The notes: a model not told the origin generated them from the sequence alone. 64,000 nt of DNA from Vibrio rhizosphaerae (GCF_024347095.1 NZ_AP024903.1:1240001-1304000); one strand, 5' to 3'; numbered from the stretch's first letter, positions 1 to 10,295 are shown. Made by a program: numbers and translations.

Positions 1-1341
1 GATGCACTGGCAAACAGCGGCACACTGGCCGCACTCAGCGATATGACGCTGAAAGTCGCACACCAGCTGAGTAACAGCGGAGCGGTGTCAGCCAGTCATG
101 ATGTCAGCCTGTTGACCGACAATCTGACCAATTCTGGGAAGGTGTTTGCCGGCAATAACCTGCTGATCGCTAAAGATAGTGGGCAGACTCGCACCACCAC
201 GTTCAACAATACCGACGGCAGCCTCACGGCGAAAGCGGGTCATCTTACGATTGCGACGCATGGTGATGTGGTTGTCAGTGCCGGGCAGCATCTGACTGCC
301 GGGCAGAATGTAACTCTGCAAGCCAGCAGCCTGACCAATGACGGAGAAGTATCTGCACAAGGCAAGACCGCGCTGACACTCGACAACGCCCTGACCAACC
401 ACGGTTTAGTCTCCGGTCAGCAGACGACACTTGCAGCGCAGTCGGTCACCAACACTGGTCAGCTTCAGTCGCTGACCGATCTCGGTTTAACCGCAGATGC
501 ACTGGATAACAGCGGCACACTGGCGGCACTCAGCGATATGACGCTGAACGTCGCACACCAACTGAGCAACACCGGAGCGGTTCTCGCTGGCAGCAACATT
601 CATCTGAATGCCACGAAGATGGAGAACCGAGGCCGTGTTTCGGCAGGTGATCAGGCCTTGATGACAGCGGATCAGCAAGCCGCCGGTCGGACGGATGCCA
701 GTCTCAGCGTATCCGCGATCACACTGACCAACAGCGGTGAATTGCTGGCTCAAGGCAGTAATCAATTGACGCTGAATACGCAGCTGACTAACCAAACGGA
801 CGGCTTGATTTCCGGTCAAATCACCACCGTCAATGCTCCTGTGGTGACCAATGCCGGTCAGCTTCAGTCCCTGACCGATCTCGGTTTAACCGCAGATGCA
901 CTGAATAACAGCGGCACACTGGCGGCACTCAGCGATATGACGCTGAATGTCGCGCACCAGCTGAGTAACACTGGAGCAGTGTCAGCTGACCATGATGTCA
1001 GTCTGTTGACCGACAATCTGACCAATACCGGCAAGGTGTTTGCCGGGAATAACCTGCTGATTGCCAAAGATAGCGAGCAGACTCGCACCACCACGTTCAA
1101 CAATACCGACGGCAGCCTCACGGCGAAAGCGGGTCATCTTACCATTGCAACCCATGGTGATGTGGTTGTCAGTACCGGGCAGCATCTGACTGCCGGACAG
1201 AATGTAACTCTGCAAGCCAGCAGCCTGACCAATGACGCGGAAGTATCTGCACAAGGCAAGACCGCGCTGATACTCGACAACACCCTGACCAACCACGGAT
1301 TAGTCTCCGGTCAGGGGACGACGGTGACAGCGCAGTCTGTG
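1..1341 (+). repeat. Near-identical internal repeats in cdiA
   Basis: Bases 1 to about 447 recur at 895 to about 1341 (offset 894) with only scattered differences. A shorter part (CTGACCGATCTCGG through the codons for DALxNSGTLAAL) occurs a third time near 475-545. These are haemagglutinin-repeat blocks kept similar by recombination or recent duplication. They are a place where short-read assemblies can collapse. Confidence 0.8.
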
Positions 1342-4300
1342 AATAATACTGGTCAGATGCAGGCGCTCACTGATTTGGGATTGAACGCTGATGTGTTAGC
1401 AAACTCAGGGACTCTGGGTGCCGGGAATAATGCAGTGTTCAATATCATTCACACGCTGACCAGTAACGGCAATATTTCGGCTGGTAATAATGCCAGTCTG
1501 TTGGCCGATCAGGTGAATAACCAGAATAAAATTTATGCCAGAAACAGTGTGCTGATCGCCAAAGACAGCACGCAAACCCGAAGCAGCTCACTGACCAACA
1601 GCGGTCAGATTGATGCCAAACACGGCAGTATTTCGATTGCGACTCACGGTGATTTCACGGTTGGTGCCGGGCAGCATCTCTCTGCCGGGAAAGACCTGAC
1701 TCTTGTGGCAGACGCACTGACCAATGACGGTGAACTGTCTTCACAAGGCATAACCACTATCGGCGTTGACGGGACACTCACCAATCATACCGCCGGGATT
1801 ATTTCCGGTCAGAATACCGTGCTGCGTGCCGGAGCGACCACCAATCAGGGGCAGTTGCAGGCACTCAATGATTTGAACCTGACCACCGGCTCTCTGACCA
1901 ACAGCGGTTCATTGGTTGCGCTGCATGATATGACGCTCAATGCGACGGGGCATGTTGATAACCACAGTTTGTTCTACGCCGGCCATGACGGCAATCTGTT
2001 CTCTGATAGCTTGACCAACTACAGCGATATTGTGGTGGGTAACGATCTGCTGATTGCCAGAGATAGCAATAAAACCCGCAGCCGTGACCTGACGAATAGT
2101 TCAGGGAGTATCGAGTCACTGGGCGGGAATATTGGTATTTACGCGGATACCGTACTGAATAAGCGGACCGTGTTGAATATTGTTAACCAGACTCAGGATT
2201 TGAGAGGGGCGATTCCTGGCGGTGGTGGACAAACAATTTATATTAGAGAGGGCAGTAAATATGCTCCAATTGTTGAGATTCACTCATCTCATAATGATCG
2301 CACAAATTGGACCTTCTATCGCATAGTAGGTGGTACGAATTGGACATTCGAAGCATATCGAGATCAACAAATATTACAAAATGCAAGTAATGTCTCTCGT
2401 ATTTTGTCTGCATCGGATATTGTAATTGATACAAACAGTTTACAAAATAATACCAGCCAAATATCTGGTAAGAATATATTTATTACTGCTGATACACTAA
2501 CAAATAAAGGCTACGAGTTTCAAAGTTATGTCACTTACTTTGATTATCAAATACGTAACCTTCATATTAGAGATATTTATCCCTATGATTTGCGCCAAGT
2601 TCGTCGAGTTGATTCAGGTATTATAGGTACCTTACAATCTTCTATCACCGCCCGCGATAATCTAACCCTCAACGTCCAAAATCGCACCAATAACTCGGTG
2701 ATTGGGATTAACGCGGCTGGCGCGCAGCCAACCCAGTCAGCCCGTACTGCCCGTGCTACACAAGGGCCGTCAGGGACACAAGCGGGTGTTCACGTAACCC
2801 AAAATATACCGGATGCAGGTCAGGGGAGTGCATCCATACAAAATGCATCTGATTCAGCGCAGTCAGCGACAACACACAGCATCGAGCTGACCTCGCAGGG
2901 CAGTGATTCGGGCGCGGCCGTTCAGGCCGGGCAGACGTCGACCGGTTCAGGTTTGGCCGCGCAGTCGGCACCGAATCTAACCTCGGTCGCCCGGACTACC
3001 CCTCAAGGGAAATCGGCTACGACGGTAACGCTCAGTAACAGCAGCACTGTCACGGCACCGACGGTCAACTTACCCAATCAGAATCGTATTCCGTTCCCCG
3101 ATTATCGGTTGCCGACCAGTCCGCATGGCTTGTTTGTTTTCTCTGACGGGCCGCAAAGTGATTATCTGATTGCCACCAATCCTGCGGTGACCAATCTGAA
3201 TGATTTCCTCGGTTCGGATTATTTCAAAGACCAGTTAAATTACGATCCGGAGCGGAAGGAGAAGTTCCTCGGTGATGCGTATTACGATACCAGAACTATC
3301 TCGCAGGAAATTTTTGAGCAGACCGGTAAACGCTACCTGAATGAGGATATCGGCAGCGATCTTGCGCAGATGAAGCAGCTGATTGATTCGGCAGCACAGG
3401 AAAAAACCGCCTTAAACCTGAAAAATGGTGTGGCGTTAACCGATGAGCAAATTGCCCGTCTGAGTCACGACATCATTTGGTATGAACCGATTGAAGTGAA
3501 TGGTCAGACGGTGATGGCACCGAAACTGTACCTGTCTTCTGCCTCGCAAGACAATATTTCAAACGGTGCATTACTTGCCGGCCGCAACGTCAATGTCACG
3601 ACGGGTGACTTCGCCAATAGCGGTGCGGTGGCCGCCCGGGAAGATTTGAGTATTGCCAGCCGCAATGGGATCAGCAACACCCACGGCACGCTCAGTGCCA
3701 ATGATGATCTGGCGCTGATCGCCACCGGGGATATTGTCAACCGGAGTGGGGTGATTTCAGGGGGGAATGTCCAGCTCAAAACGACTTCCGGTAACGTGGT
3801 CAACGAGACTCTCGTCAATAAAACGGATTATGGTAATGGTTTTGTTCACACAGAGGTGGGCCCGGAGAGTTTAATTCAATCCCGGACAACATTAGGAGTT
3901 TCTGCTGGTAAAGACATCGTCAGTAAAGGGGCAACAATTCGGGCGGGTGAAGGGACCGTTCTGCTTGCCGGTGGTGATGTGACTTTTGGCGCGGTTGAGC
4001 GTGAAACCCAACAGTCATTTCTTGATGGAGGGACTCGTCAGGTCATCAAAGACATTGTTCATTTAGGCTCAACGGTGAGTTCCGGCGGAGATTTAACCAT
4101 TCAGGCTGGTAACAACTTCCATGCCACCGCTTCCGATCTCTCGGCGCAGGGCACTCTGATATTGGCCGCAGGTCATGATATTACGTTGGATACCGCAGTT
4201 GATACGGCTTACCGTTACAGTGACGGCGGCGGGCATACGCGTCAACTGAGCACCACGACCAACCAAGGCAGCAACCTGTCGGGTCGTGATGTCTTGCTGC

Positions 4301-7300
4301 AATCCGGCAACGATACCACACTGGTTAATGGTGGAATTCAGGCATCTGGTAATGTTGCCCTGAATGCCAAAGGTGATGTCAATATTCTGGCCGCTAATGA
4401 CAGCCGCTATGAATACAGTAAATCAACCCACAAAAAATCGTTCGGCCGTTCGAAAACCACCATTCATGAAAGCCTGAAAGAAACCGTCCGTGGTAGCTCG
4501 ATTGCAGCCGGTGGTGACATCACCATCAAGGCGCAAAAGTATAGCAACGCCAAGTTAGCCAACGGGCATAGCGATATTCAGGTGGTCGGCTCGAACCTCA
4601 ATGCCGGTGATGCAATCAACCTCAGCGCTGACGGGGATGTGATTCTGTCAGCGCAGCAGTACCGCGAGTATCAATACAACCAGACCATCAAAAAAGGCTT
4701 CGGCGGCCTGAGTGGCAGTAACCGCGGTAATCTGGACGACGCGACGTTGCTCGAAGGTGCCAATACCATCGCGGCCAGCCATATCAATATCAACTCCGGC
4801 AAAAATATTGGCGTGATTGCCAGTACCGTCAGTGCCGGTGGTGATGTCAATATGCAGGCGCTGGATGAAGTGCTGGTAACCGCAGATAACATCCTGCGCC
4901 AAACTCAGCAGTGGGATGAAAAGAGCAGCTTCCTCAGTGGCGGACATCTGATGGAGATGTCATCAGACCGCGAAGGAATGCAAAGCAGTACCGCGCAGGG
5001 CAGCCAAATTGCCTCACACGGCAATGTCAACATTCAGGGCGGCAGTGTGGCACTGGTCGGCTCCGATGTGGGGGCCGGTGAAAACACGGTGCTCAAAGCC
5101 GATACCGGTCATCTGGATATCCGCTCGGCACAAAACAGCCTCCGTAAAACGTCACAGCACAAGCAAGTGAGCGTGGATTTTCCGACGTTTGAGCTGTTAA
5201 GCCACCCTGAATCAGCACTGCAAATTACCGATGGTCAAGTACGCTTCCGCATTGGTAAAGCGACGTATGATCAGGTGGAGAATCAGACGACTGCCACGAC
5301 GCAGACCGGTTCGACGATTCTCGCCAACAATGATGTTTCACTCAGTGCCACCGGCGATCTGACGGTGACGGGCAGCCGGATCGCGGCAGACCAAGATGGC
5401 AGCGGTGCGGGTGATTTGAGTCTGGCGGCAGAGAATATCCTGATTCAGGAAGCCAAAGAGACCGAGCAGACGCAGAGTCAGGAAGTTCACGGTAAAGCTG
5501 AAGCGAGTCTGGTGGTTCAGCACCAAGCCGTGGAAGTGGCAAAAGCCGTGAAAGGATTGCAACAGGCAACCCAAGCCCTGAAACAGGCCAAGCAGGATTA
5601 TCAACAGTACAAAAAACAACTGGCGTCACTGAAGGGTACGCTGGAGACGTTGCAAGCAGACTATGCAGCGAAAAAGCCGGGCGTCATGTTTGAGGATATC
5701 GAGGAGTTACAAGACCTCGTCTCAGACCTCAAGGGGGATGAAGCGTGGTATGCCGCTGGCATTGCGCTGGCTGCGGAGAATGTCACCTCAAAAACCACGT
5801 TGTTGGCAAAACAAAGTGATGCTGCGGTAAACAGTATCACTTCCGGTGCGTTTGGTTTTGATGCCGGGCTGCATCTGGATATTGATGCCGATAAACAAAA
5901 CAGTCAGTCACAGCGGGTGACGTCGGTCGGCTCCCAATTGTCGGGGCAGAACGTCACCATTGAGGCAGGCCATCAAACCGGCCAGTCAGCGACGGTTCAG
6001 GGCTCAGTCATTCATGCGGATGACACCCTTGCTGTGAGTGGCAATCAGGTAAACCTGCTGGCGTCGGATGAGCAAAGCAGCAACACCAATGGCAGCGAGT
6101 CCGCGCATGTCGGTGCTTCGGTGACGTTATTCGGGGCGAACAGCGGGGTCAATCTCGATGCCAGCTATAGCCGTAATGAAAGCGTCTCCCAAAGCCAGAC
6201 TCATACCAACAGTGTGCTGAGTGCCGATCATATCCGAATCACCTCAGACGGGGATACCGATGTGAACGGTGCCGACGTTGCGGCGAATGAGCAACTGGAT
6301 ATGTCCGTTGGCGGTGACCTGAATGTGGCTTCGGTACAGAACCGTTACAGCAGCACCAACCACGGTGGCTCTGTCAGTGGCGGGGTGGGTCTCTCCGGTG
6401 GGGATGTCGGCAAAGGTGGTGCTGTGAGCGGTTTTGACCATGCCGGGAACTTACAGGGCGTGAATAGCGGAGTGAACCTCTCAAACGGGCGTTCACATAG
6501 CCGGGAAACCATGCTGACCCGTATCACTTCCGGTGGTGATGCCAATATCACCGTGGGTGGCAATACCGATATCAAAGGCGCGACGATTGCGACGGTTAAC
6601 GAAGACGGCAGCGACACCGGTCGGCTTCACCTCGAAACCGGCACGCTGAGTTATACCGACCTGAGTAACACGCGTGATACCAGCAGCCGCAATGCAGGTG
6701 TCAGCTCGAGTGTCAGTATCGGCCCGGATAAGGATGGTGCGACTCAAATAGATGCGTCCCGTAATTCATCGAGATATCAGTACACCAATCAAAGTGGTTA
6801 TCACAAGAGTAAAACGCTGGCGACGGTCGGACAGGGCGTGCTGCGTATCGAGGACACACGCAACAGTGATGATACCGAGCGTCTGAACCGGGATGTCACC
6901 AGCACGACTAAAGACCTGTACTCAGTGGATCGTCAGCAGGGCAACTTTGATGTCACGGTGGACCATCGGTGGTTGAGTGAGACCGGGCGTGGACAAATCA
7001 AGGAAGACTTTAAACGCAATGCAATCACTGGCACTGCGATTGCCGATGCGGTAACGAAAAAGAGCGTAGGCTTATTGAGTGATGACGACAGTGGTGTCAG
7101 CAGCCTGCGGGAGCATGTGGGACAGAAGCAAGGGTTCTTTACCGCAGCAAAAACATTTGTGACAAGCGATGACAATCAGGCGTATGTCGAGACACTCAAT
7201 AACCCGACTGCAACTCCGGCGCAAAAGGAGGCGGCTTATCAGGCACTGTCAGCATCCGTTGCTGAGCAGTTTGGTTTGAACCCTGCACAAGTGATGACAG

Positions 7301-8754
7301 CGCTGGTCAACACAGCGAATGATCAGCCCGCGAAAGGCGCATATGCGGCAGGGAAGGTGCTCATTAATGATGCTGCACATTACCGTCTTGAAGATATTGT
7401 CAACACCATCGGCCATGAAACCCAACATTATCTGGATGATGCTCAAAGTACCGGTACACATAATGATGCCTATAAGGCGAACCGGGAAGAGTATGCCGAC
7501 ACGATGGGTGAAGCAACTGAAGATTATGTTGGTTTCAACTTCGCCAATACAGGGCGTGGCGATTTCGGTGGCTGGAATTTACAGCGAGGCACAAATCACA
7601 GTGATTTAGTTCGAGAAAATACACAAACGGCAGCACCATTATTACGAGACCCGACGATTGATTATCGTCAGCCGAACGCTGATGAGCGAACTGCGATTCT
7701 GGCACTTGCCGGGAATGATAAGCGCCGTCAGCAAGAGCTGAAAGAGGCCGCCTGTGCCTTGACGCATTGCTCTGCGGAATATGCAGTCGGCACAGAAAAA
7801 TATAATGAAATGAAAGCCCTTGAAGAGGCAGGGGCCAGCAATCCGGAAGCACAGGAAGTGTTGTTGAAATATAGCTTCCTGAAAGTTGCCGACAATATGA
7901 ATATGGCAACGGTGGTGGACAAATTATTTGGCTACACCGACAGCGATGTGCGGACGGATCGGTATCAAGCGGGTATGGATCAAGGGACTGAGAATAGTCT
8001 GAAAGCATTCAATGAGGCCTACGGAACCAATATCACTAAAGAGCAGTTTGAGTCAGGGGTTGGTTTCTTGAGTGGTCTTGCCGCTGGATTCGGTGCGGCG
8101 AAAGGAGGCAAATATGTTGGCGCAGCGACTGCGGAGGATGCGGCAGCATATAAGGCACTCAAGGGGATAGGGGAGAAAGCTAATTCGGTTAGTTCAGAGT
8201 CAGTTGAAGGGAAATTGTCTACGACTTATAGCTCTAGTAGTGGTGTCCCTACTTCTGTCATTCGACGAGACAGTGATTTTTATGCAACAACCAATTATAG
8301 AAATCAGAAAAAAGCGTATATAGATGAGAATGGCAATTTGATCCCAGCTAACCCAGATGGAAATGTTACTATTCAACAACATATCCGTGGTTCTGATCCA
8401 GCAAAAAGTAATAGTCAGTATATCTCGGCAACCGCAGTCGATGGTAACACTGCCAAAACTAAGAAAAATTATGGTTCTGAAGAAATAGAAATTTATACCG
8501 CTCGCTTACAGCAGGATATTGATTCAGGTAAAATTGAACATGTTAAAATTATTACCCCTCAGCAGGTACAAGCCGCACTTCAACAAAAGATTGAGAAGGC
8601 ACAAGAGCGCTATGATGCTAATCCTAGTCAAGCAAATTTTGATAGGCTTGATAACGCGAAGAGGGATTTGTCTAACGCTGTGAGGGATAATGAGTGTTTA
8701 ATTTCTGGCTGTGTTCCTCGTGATTACATTAAAAAAGGCGTAGTAGATGAGTAG
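1..8754 (+). CDS. cdiA: CdiA-type contact-dependent inhibition filament/toxin, 5' end outside window
   Basis: This is a two-partner-secretion exoprotein that carries a C-terminal toxin to neighbouring cells. The frame is open from base 1, so the start, signal peptide and TPS domain lie upstream, where cdiB would be expected. Order seen: filamentous-haemagglutinin repeats (LTNSG/AGxNLLIAKD types) to about 2160; a non-repetitive AT-rich block, about 2160-2650, at the usual place of the receptor-binding domain; a Ser/Thr/Gln-rich linker; a YLIATNP...FLGSDYF region (about 3160-3540) typical of CdiA before the second repeat array; repeats to about 6950 with a Lys/Gln-rich probable coiled coil at 5510-5750; a HETQH zincin-like motif at 7414-7428; then the variable toxin. 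No VENN motif was found. The last 160 codons hold an Arg at 8299, SQYISAT at 8413-8433 and a Glu at 8692. This spacing recalls R-S-E ADP-ribosyltransferases, but that is an inference. The gene overlaps its immunity gene by 8 bp. Confidence 0.9.
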   Translation, partial: DALANSGTLAALSDMTLKVAHQLSNSGAVSASHDVSLLTDNLTNSGKVFAGNNLLIAKDSGQTRTTTFNNTDGSLTAKAGHLTIATHGDVVVSAGQHLTAGQNVTLQASSLTNDGEVSAQGKTALTLDNALTNHGLVSGQQTTLAAQSVTNTGQLQSLTDLGLTADALDNSGTLAALSDMTLNVAHQLSNTGAVLAGSNIHLNATKMENRGRVSAGDQALMTADQQAAGRTDASLSVSAITLTNSGELLAQGSNQLTLNTQLTNQTDGLISGQITTVNAPVVTNAGQLQSLTDLGLTADALNNSGTLAALSDMTLNVAHQLSNTGAVSADHDVSLLTDNLTNTGKVFAGNNLLIAKDSEQTRTTTFNNTDGSLTAKAGHLTIATHGDVVVSTGQHLTAGQNVTLQASSLTNDAEVSAQGKTALILDNTLTNHGLVSGQGTTVTAQSVNNTGQMQALTDLGLNADVLANSGTLGAGNNAVFNIIHTLTSNGNISAGNNASLLADQVNNQNKIYARNSVLIAKDSTQTRSSSLTNSGQIDAKHGSISIATHGDFTVGAGQHLSAGKDLTLVADALTNDGELSSQGITTIGVDGTLTNHTAGIISGQNTVLRAGATTNQGQLQALNDLNLTTGSLTNSGSLVALHDMTLNATGHVDNHSLFYAGHDGNLFSDSLTNYSDIVVGNDLLIARDSNKTRSRDLTNSSGSIESLGGNIGIYADTVLNKRTVLNIVNQTQDLRGAIPGGGGQTIYIREGSKYAPIVEIHSSHNDRTNWTFYRIVGGTNWTFEAYRDQQILQNASNVSRILSASDIVIDTNSLQNNTSQISGKNIFITADTLTNKGYEFQSYVTYFDYQIRNLHIRDIYPYDLRQVRRVDSGIIGTLQSSITARDNLTLNVQNRTNNSVIGINAAGAQPTQSARTARATQGPSGTQAGVHVTQNIPDAGQGSASIQNASDSAQSATTHSIELTSQGSDSGAAVQAGQTSTGSGLAAQSAPNLTSVARTTPQGKSATTVTLSNSSTVTAPTVNLPNQNRIPFPDYRLPTSPHGLFVFSDGPQSDYLIATNPAVTNLNDFLGSDYFKDQLNYDPERKEKFLGDAYYDTRTISQEIFEQTGKRYLNEDIGSDLAQMKQLIDSAAQEKTALNLKNGVALTDEQIARLSHDIIWYEPIEVNGQTVMAPKLYLSSASQDNISNGALLAGRNVNVTTGDFANSGAVAAREDLSIASRNGISNTHGTLSANDDLALIATGDIVNRSGVISGGNVQLKTTSGNVVNETLVNKTDYGNGFVHTEVGPESLIQSRTTLGVSAGKDIVSKGATIRAGEGTVLLAGGDVTFGAVERETQQSFLDGGTRQVIKDIVHLGSTVSSGGDLTIQAGNNFHATASDLSAQGTLILAAGHDITLDTAVDTAYRYSDGGGHTRQLSTTTNQGSNLSGRDVLLQSGNDTTLVNGGIQASGNVALNAKGDVNILAANDSRYEYSKSTHKKSFGRSKTTIHESLKETVRGSSIAAGGDITIKAQKYSNAKLANGHSDIQVVGSNLNAGDAINLSADGDVILSAQQYREYQYNQTIKKGFGGLSGSNRGNLDDATLLEGANTIAASHININSGKNIGVIASTVSAGGDVNMQALDEVLVTADNILRQTQQWDEKSSFLSGGHLMEMSSDREGMQSSTAQGSQIASHGNVNIQGGSVALVGSDVGAGENTVLKADTGHLDIRSAQNSLRKTSQHKQVSVDFPTFELLSHPESALQITDGQVRFRIGKATYDQVENQTTATTQTGSTILANNDVSLSATGDLTVTGSRIAADQDGSGAGDLSLAAENILIQEAKETEQTQSQEVHGKAEASLVVQHQAVEVAKAVKGLQQATQALKQAKQDYQQYKKQLASLKGTLETLQADYAAKKPGVMFEDIEELQDLVSDLKGDEAWYAAGIALAAENVTSKTTLLAKQSDAAVNSITSGAFGFDAGLHLDIDADKQNSQSQRVTSVGSQLSGQNVTIEAGHQTGQSATVQGSVIHADDTLAVSGNQVNLLASDEQSSNTNGSESAHVGASVTLFGANSGVNLDASYSRNESVSQSQTHTNSVLSADHIRITSDGDTDVNGADVAANEQLDMSVGGDLNVASVQNRYSSTNHGGSVSGGVGLSGGDVGKGGAVSGFDHAGNLQGVNSGVNLSNGRSHSRETMLTRITSGGDANITVGGNTDIKGATIATVNEDGSDTGRLHLETGTLSYTDLSNTRDTSSRNAGVSSSVSIGPDKDGATQIDASRNSSRYQYTNQSGYHKSKTLATVGQGVLRIEDTRNSDDTERLNRDVTSTTKDLYSVDRQQGNFDVTVDHRWLSETGRGQIKEDFKRNAITGTAIADAVTKKSVGLLSDDDSGVSSLREHVGQKQGFFTAAKTFVTSDDNQAYVETLNNPTATPAQKEAAYQALSASVAEQFGLNPAQVMTALVNTANDQPAKGAYAAGKVLINDAAHYRLEDIVNTIGHETQHYLDDAQSTGTHNDAYKANREEYADTMGEATEDYVGFNFANTGRGDFGGWNLQRGTNHSDLVRENTQTAAPLLRDPTIDYRQPNADERTAILALAGNDKRRQQELKEAACALTHCSAEYAVGTEKYNEMKALEEAGASNPEAQEVLLKYSFLKVADNMNMATVVDKLFGYTDSDVRTDRYQAGMDQGTENSLKAFNEAYGTNITKEQFESGVGFLSGLAAGFGAAKGGKYVGAATAEDAAAYKALKGIGEKANSVSSESVEGKLSTTYSSSSGVPTSVIRRDSDFYATTNYRNQKKAYIDENGNLIPANPDGNVTIQQHIRGSDPAKSNSQYISATAVDGNTAKTKKNYGSEEIEIYTARLQQDIDSGKIEHVKIITPQQVQAALQQKIEKAQERYDANPSQANFDRLDNAKRDLSNAVRDNECLISGCVPRDYIKKGVVDE

Positions 8755-9397
8755 TTTGCAAGAATTAATGGGACAAGAGATTTATGATCTTTTATACACT
8801 CACTATGATAGAGATGGCTGTCTAGTTGATGACATGGATGATATTTTCTATTGTGAGAATGAAGAGATCCCTCAAGAGCGCATTCCGAAGTTAGAGGCTT
8901 TACTAAAGCCGATCCATGACCCGAAAGACTCATTAATCCCTCTTGAAGCATGTAGATTTCTCGCGGCTTGGGGAAGTGAACGAGCTATTGACTATTATGA
9001 ATATTGTGTTGATTATCGTATTGATAAATTAGGTAATTTAGAACCACATCGCCTGCATGCATTTTACGATACGACATATGAGGGTTTTATATCTAGTGTT
9101 CGTCATTATTATGCAAGATGTGCTGATACTTCTTTCAGCCAAGGAGAGTATGCGAGAAAAAGAATATTTCCACTGACGACAAAAATATTGTTACTGCTTT
9201 GTGAAGTAACGTTGGATGTGACATTCTTTATACAGTTGGTTAGTCATGAAGGGTGGAAAGAATATCTACCGACTTTAAAAAAATGTTTTTTGTATCTGGA
9301 TAAACAATCCGATGATGATCTAAATAAACAATGGAATATTGATGCGATAAGAAATTTAATTTTAGAGTGGGAACCTGAATTTTTTTCAAGTGAGTAA
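8747..9397 (+). CDS. cdiI: Probable CDI immunity protein for the first toxin
   Basis: This 216-residue acidic, helix-rich cytoplasmic protein has no signal peptide or recognisable enzymatic motif. The ATG lies inside the last codons of cdiA (ATGAGTAG, 8-bp overlap), so translation is probably coupled. That is the usual arrangement of a toxin and its cognate immunity gene. The role is inferred from position: a small gene directly after a cdiA toxin end should bind and neutralise that toxin in sister cells. The sequence is unrelated to the second immunity protein at 12921-13328, as expected if the two toxins differ. Base composition is more AT-rich than the cdiA repeats, which is common for exchangeable toxin/immunity cassettes. 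Confidence 0.75.
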   Translation: MSSLQELMGQEIYDLLYTHYDRDGCLVDDMDDIFYCENEEIPQERIPKLEALLKPIHDPKDSLIPLEACRFLAAWGSERAIDYYEYCVDYRIDKLGNLEPHRLHAFYDTTYEGFISSVRHYYARCADTSFSQGEYARKRIFPLTTKILLLLCEVTLDVTFFIQLVSHEGWKEYLPTLKKCFLYLDKQSDDDLNKQWNIDAIRNLILEWEPEFFSSE

Positions 9398-9409
9398 TTA
9401 CTGGGTAAT

Positions 9410-9427
9410 CTGGAACTTCGGTTCCAG
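9410..9427. terminator. Stem-loop between convergent cdiI and MNT-HEPN genes
   Basis: CTGGAAC-TTCG-GTTCCAG is a perfect 7-bp stem with a UUCG-type tetraloop, and partly pairing GGGTA/TACCC flanks extend it. It lies just after the cdiI stop and right at the stop of the opposing gene. There is no good T-run on either side, so it may be a weak terminator or only an mRNA 3'-end hairpin. Confidence 0.45.
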
Positions 9428-9428
9428 G

Positions 9429-10295
9429 CTACCCCAAACAAACCCTTTCCACCAATCTTTTCAACCGTTGCACTTCACTTTCCAGAAATTCCAACTCCTC
9501 AACTGTAATCTCATAATGCTCCGAATATCGGGCCTCGATATAGGCGCGTTGTAGGCGGCGGAAGCAGCGGCGGTGGAATTTGTTGTCGAGCGGGAAAATG
9601 GTTGCAAATTCAGCATCGATTTGGGCGCATAGTTTCCCCAGTTTTTCAATATTGTGGGATTTAGGTAAGTAGTTGGTGCAGGTGAGTAGGGTACAGGCAA
9701 AGAGCCTTTCTGTGACTTGATGAAGCATGAATGCAGAAATTTTCTCATCCCCTTTTTCTAAACTGAACTGGAAATGATCAAAGAAACCATTGGCACTTTT
9801 GAACCACTGTTCATAATGCTTACGGGCAATTTCCTGCTTTTCTGCTTCGGTTAGATCTCCCGGCTCTGCCAGCGGTTTTGGGGTGGCGGCAAACAGTTCA
9901 ATCCCTTCTTCGCGGATATCTTTGAAGAAATAATGCCCCTGTTGTAGCCGCTCGTTGACTTCCTGCAAATCATGGACAATCAATCCCAGCGGTGCCGAAG
10001 TAACTTTACGGTCGATCTGCTCTTTGGCACGTTGCCAGACCACATCTTCTTCAACCAGCGCAGCTTTATTTACAATCACCAGAATATCGTAATCGCTGAT
10101 ATAGCCATTGACCGGATCGTTGACCCAAGTGCCTTTGGCATGGCTGCCGAACAGGATGATTTTCACAATCCGAAACTCGCTTTTACTCGCCGTTTTACCC
10201 TGAAGATAGTCTTCCAGCGTATCGCGCAGAATGATCGATATGGTGGCAAGCTCCTGCTGTTTGGATTCGGGCAAATGGTCGAGAGATGTTTTCAT
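9429..10295 (-). CDS. Nucleotidyltransferase (MNT)-HEPN fusion protein, copy 1
   Basis: This 288-residue protein has two domains. Residues about 40-115 carry the minimal nucleotidyltransferase signature: GSHAKGT at 50-56, then SDYDILV with Asp68 and Asp70. Residues about 155-280 are a HEPN-like helical domain ending in AYIEARYSEHYEIT. In two-gene MNT/HEPN toxin-antitoxin systems the MNT modifies a HEPN RNase; here both domains sit in one chain. It is convergent with cdiI and is duplicated, with about 140 bp of upstream DNA, at 13417-14295. The two proteins are nearly identical except for a block at residues about 166-197, where only about a third of positions match. A role as an extra immunity, regulatory or abortive-infection factor is inference. 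Confidence 0.8.
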   Translation of the reverse strand: MKTSLDHLPESKQQELATISIILRDTLEDYLQGKTASKSEFRIVKIILFGSHAKGTWVNDPVNGYISDYDILVIVNKAALVEEDVVWQRAKEQIDRKVTSAPLGLIVHDLQEVNERLQQGHYFFKDIREEGIELFAATPKPLAEPGDLTEAEKQEIARKHYEQWFKSANGFFDHFQFSLEKGDEKISAFMLHQVTERLFACTLLTCTNYLPKSHNIEKLGKLCAQIDAEFATIFPLDNKFHRRCFRRLQRAYIEARYSEHYEITVEELEFLESEVQRLKRLVERVCLG

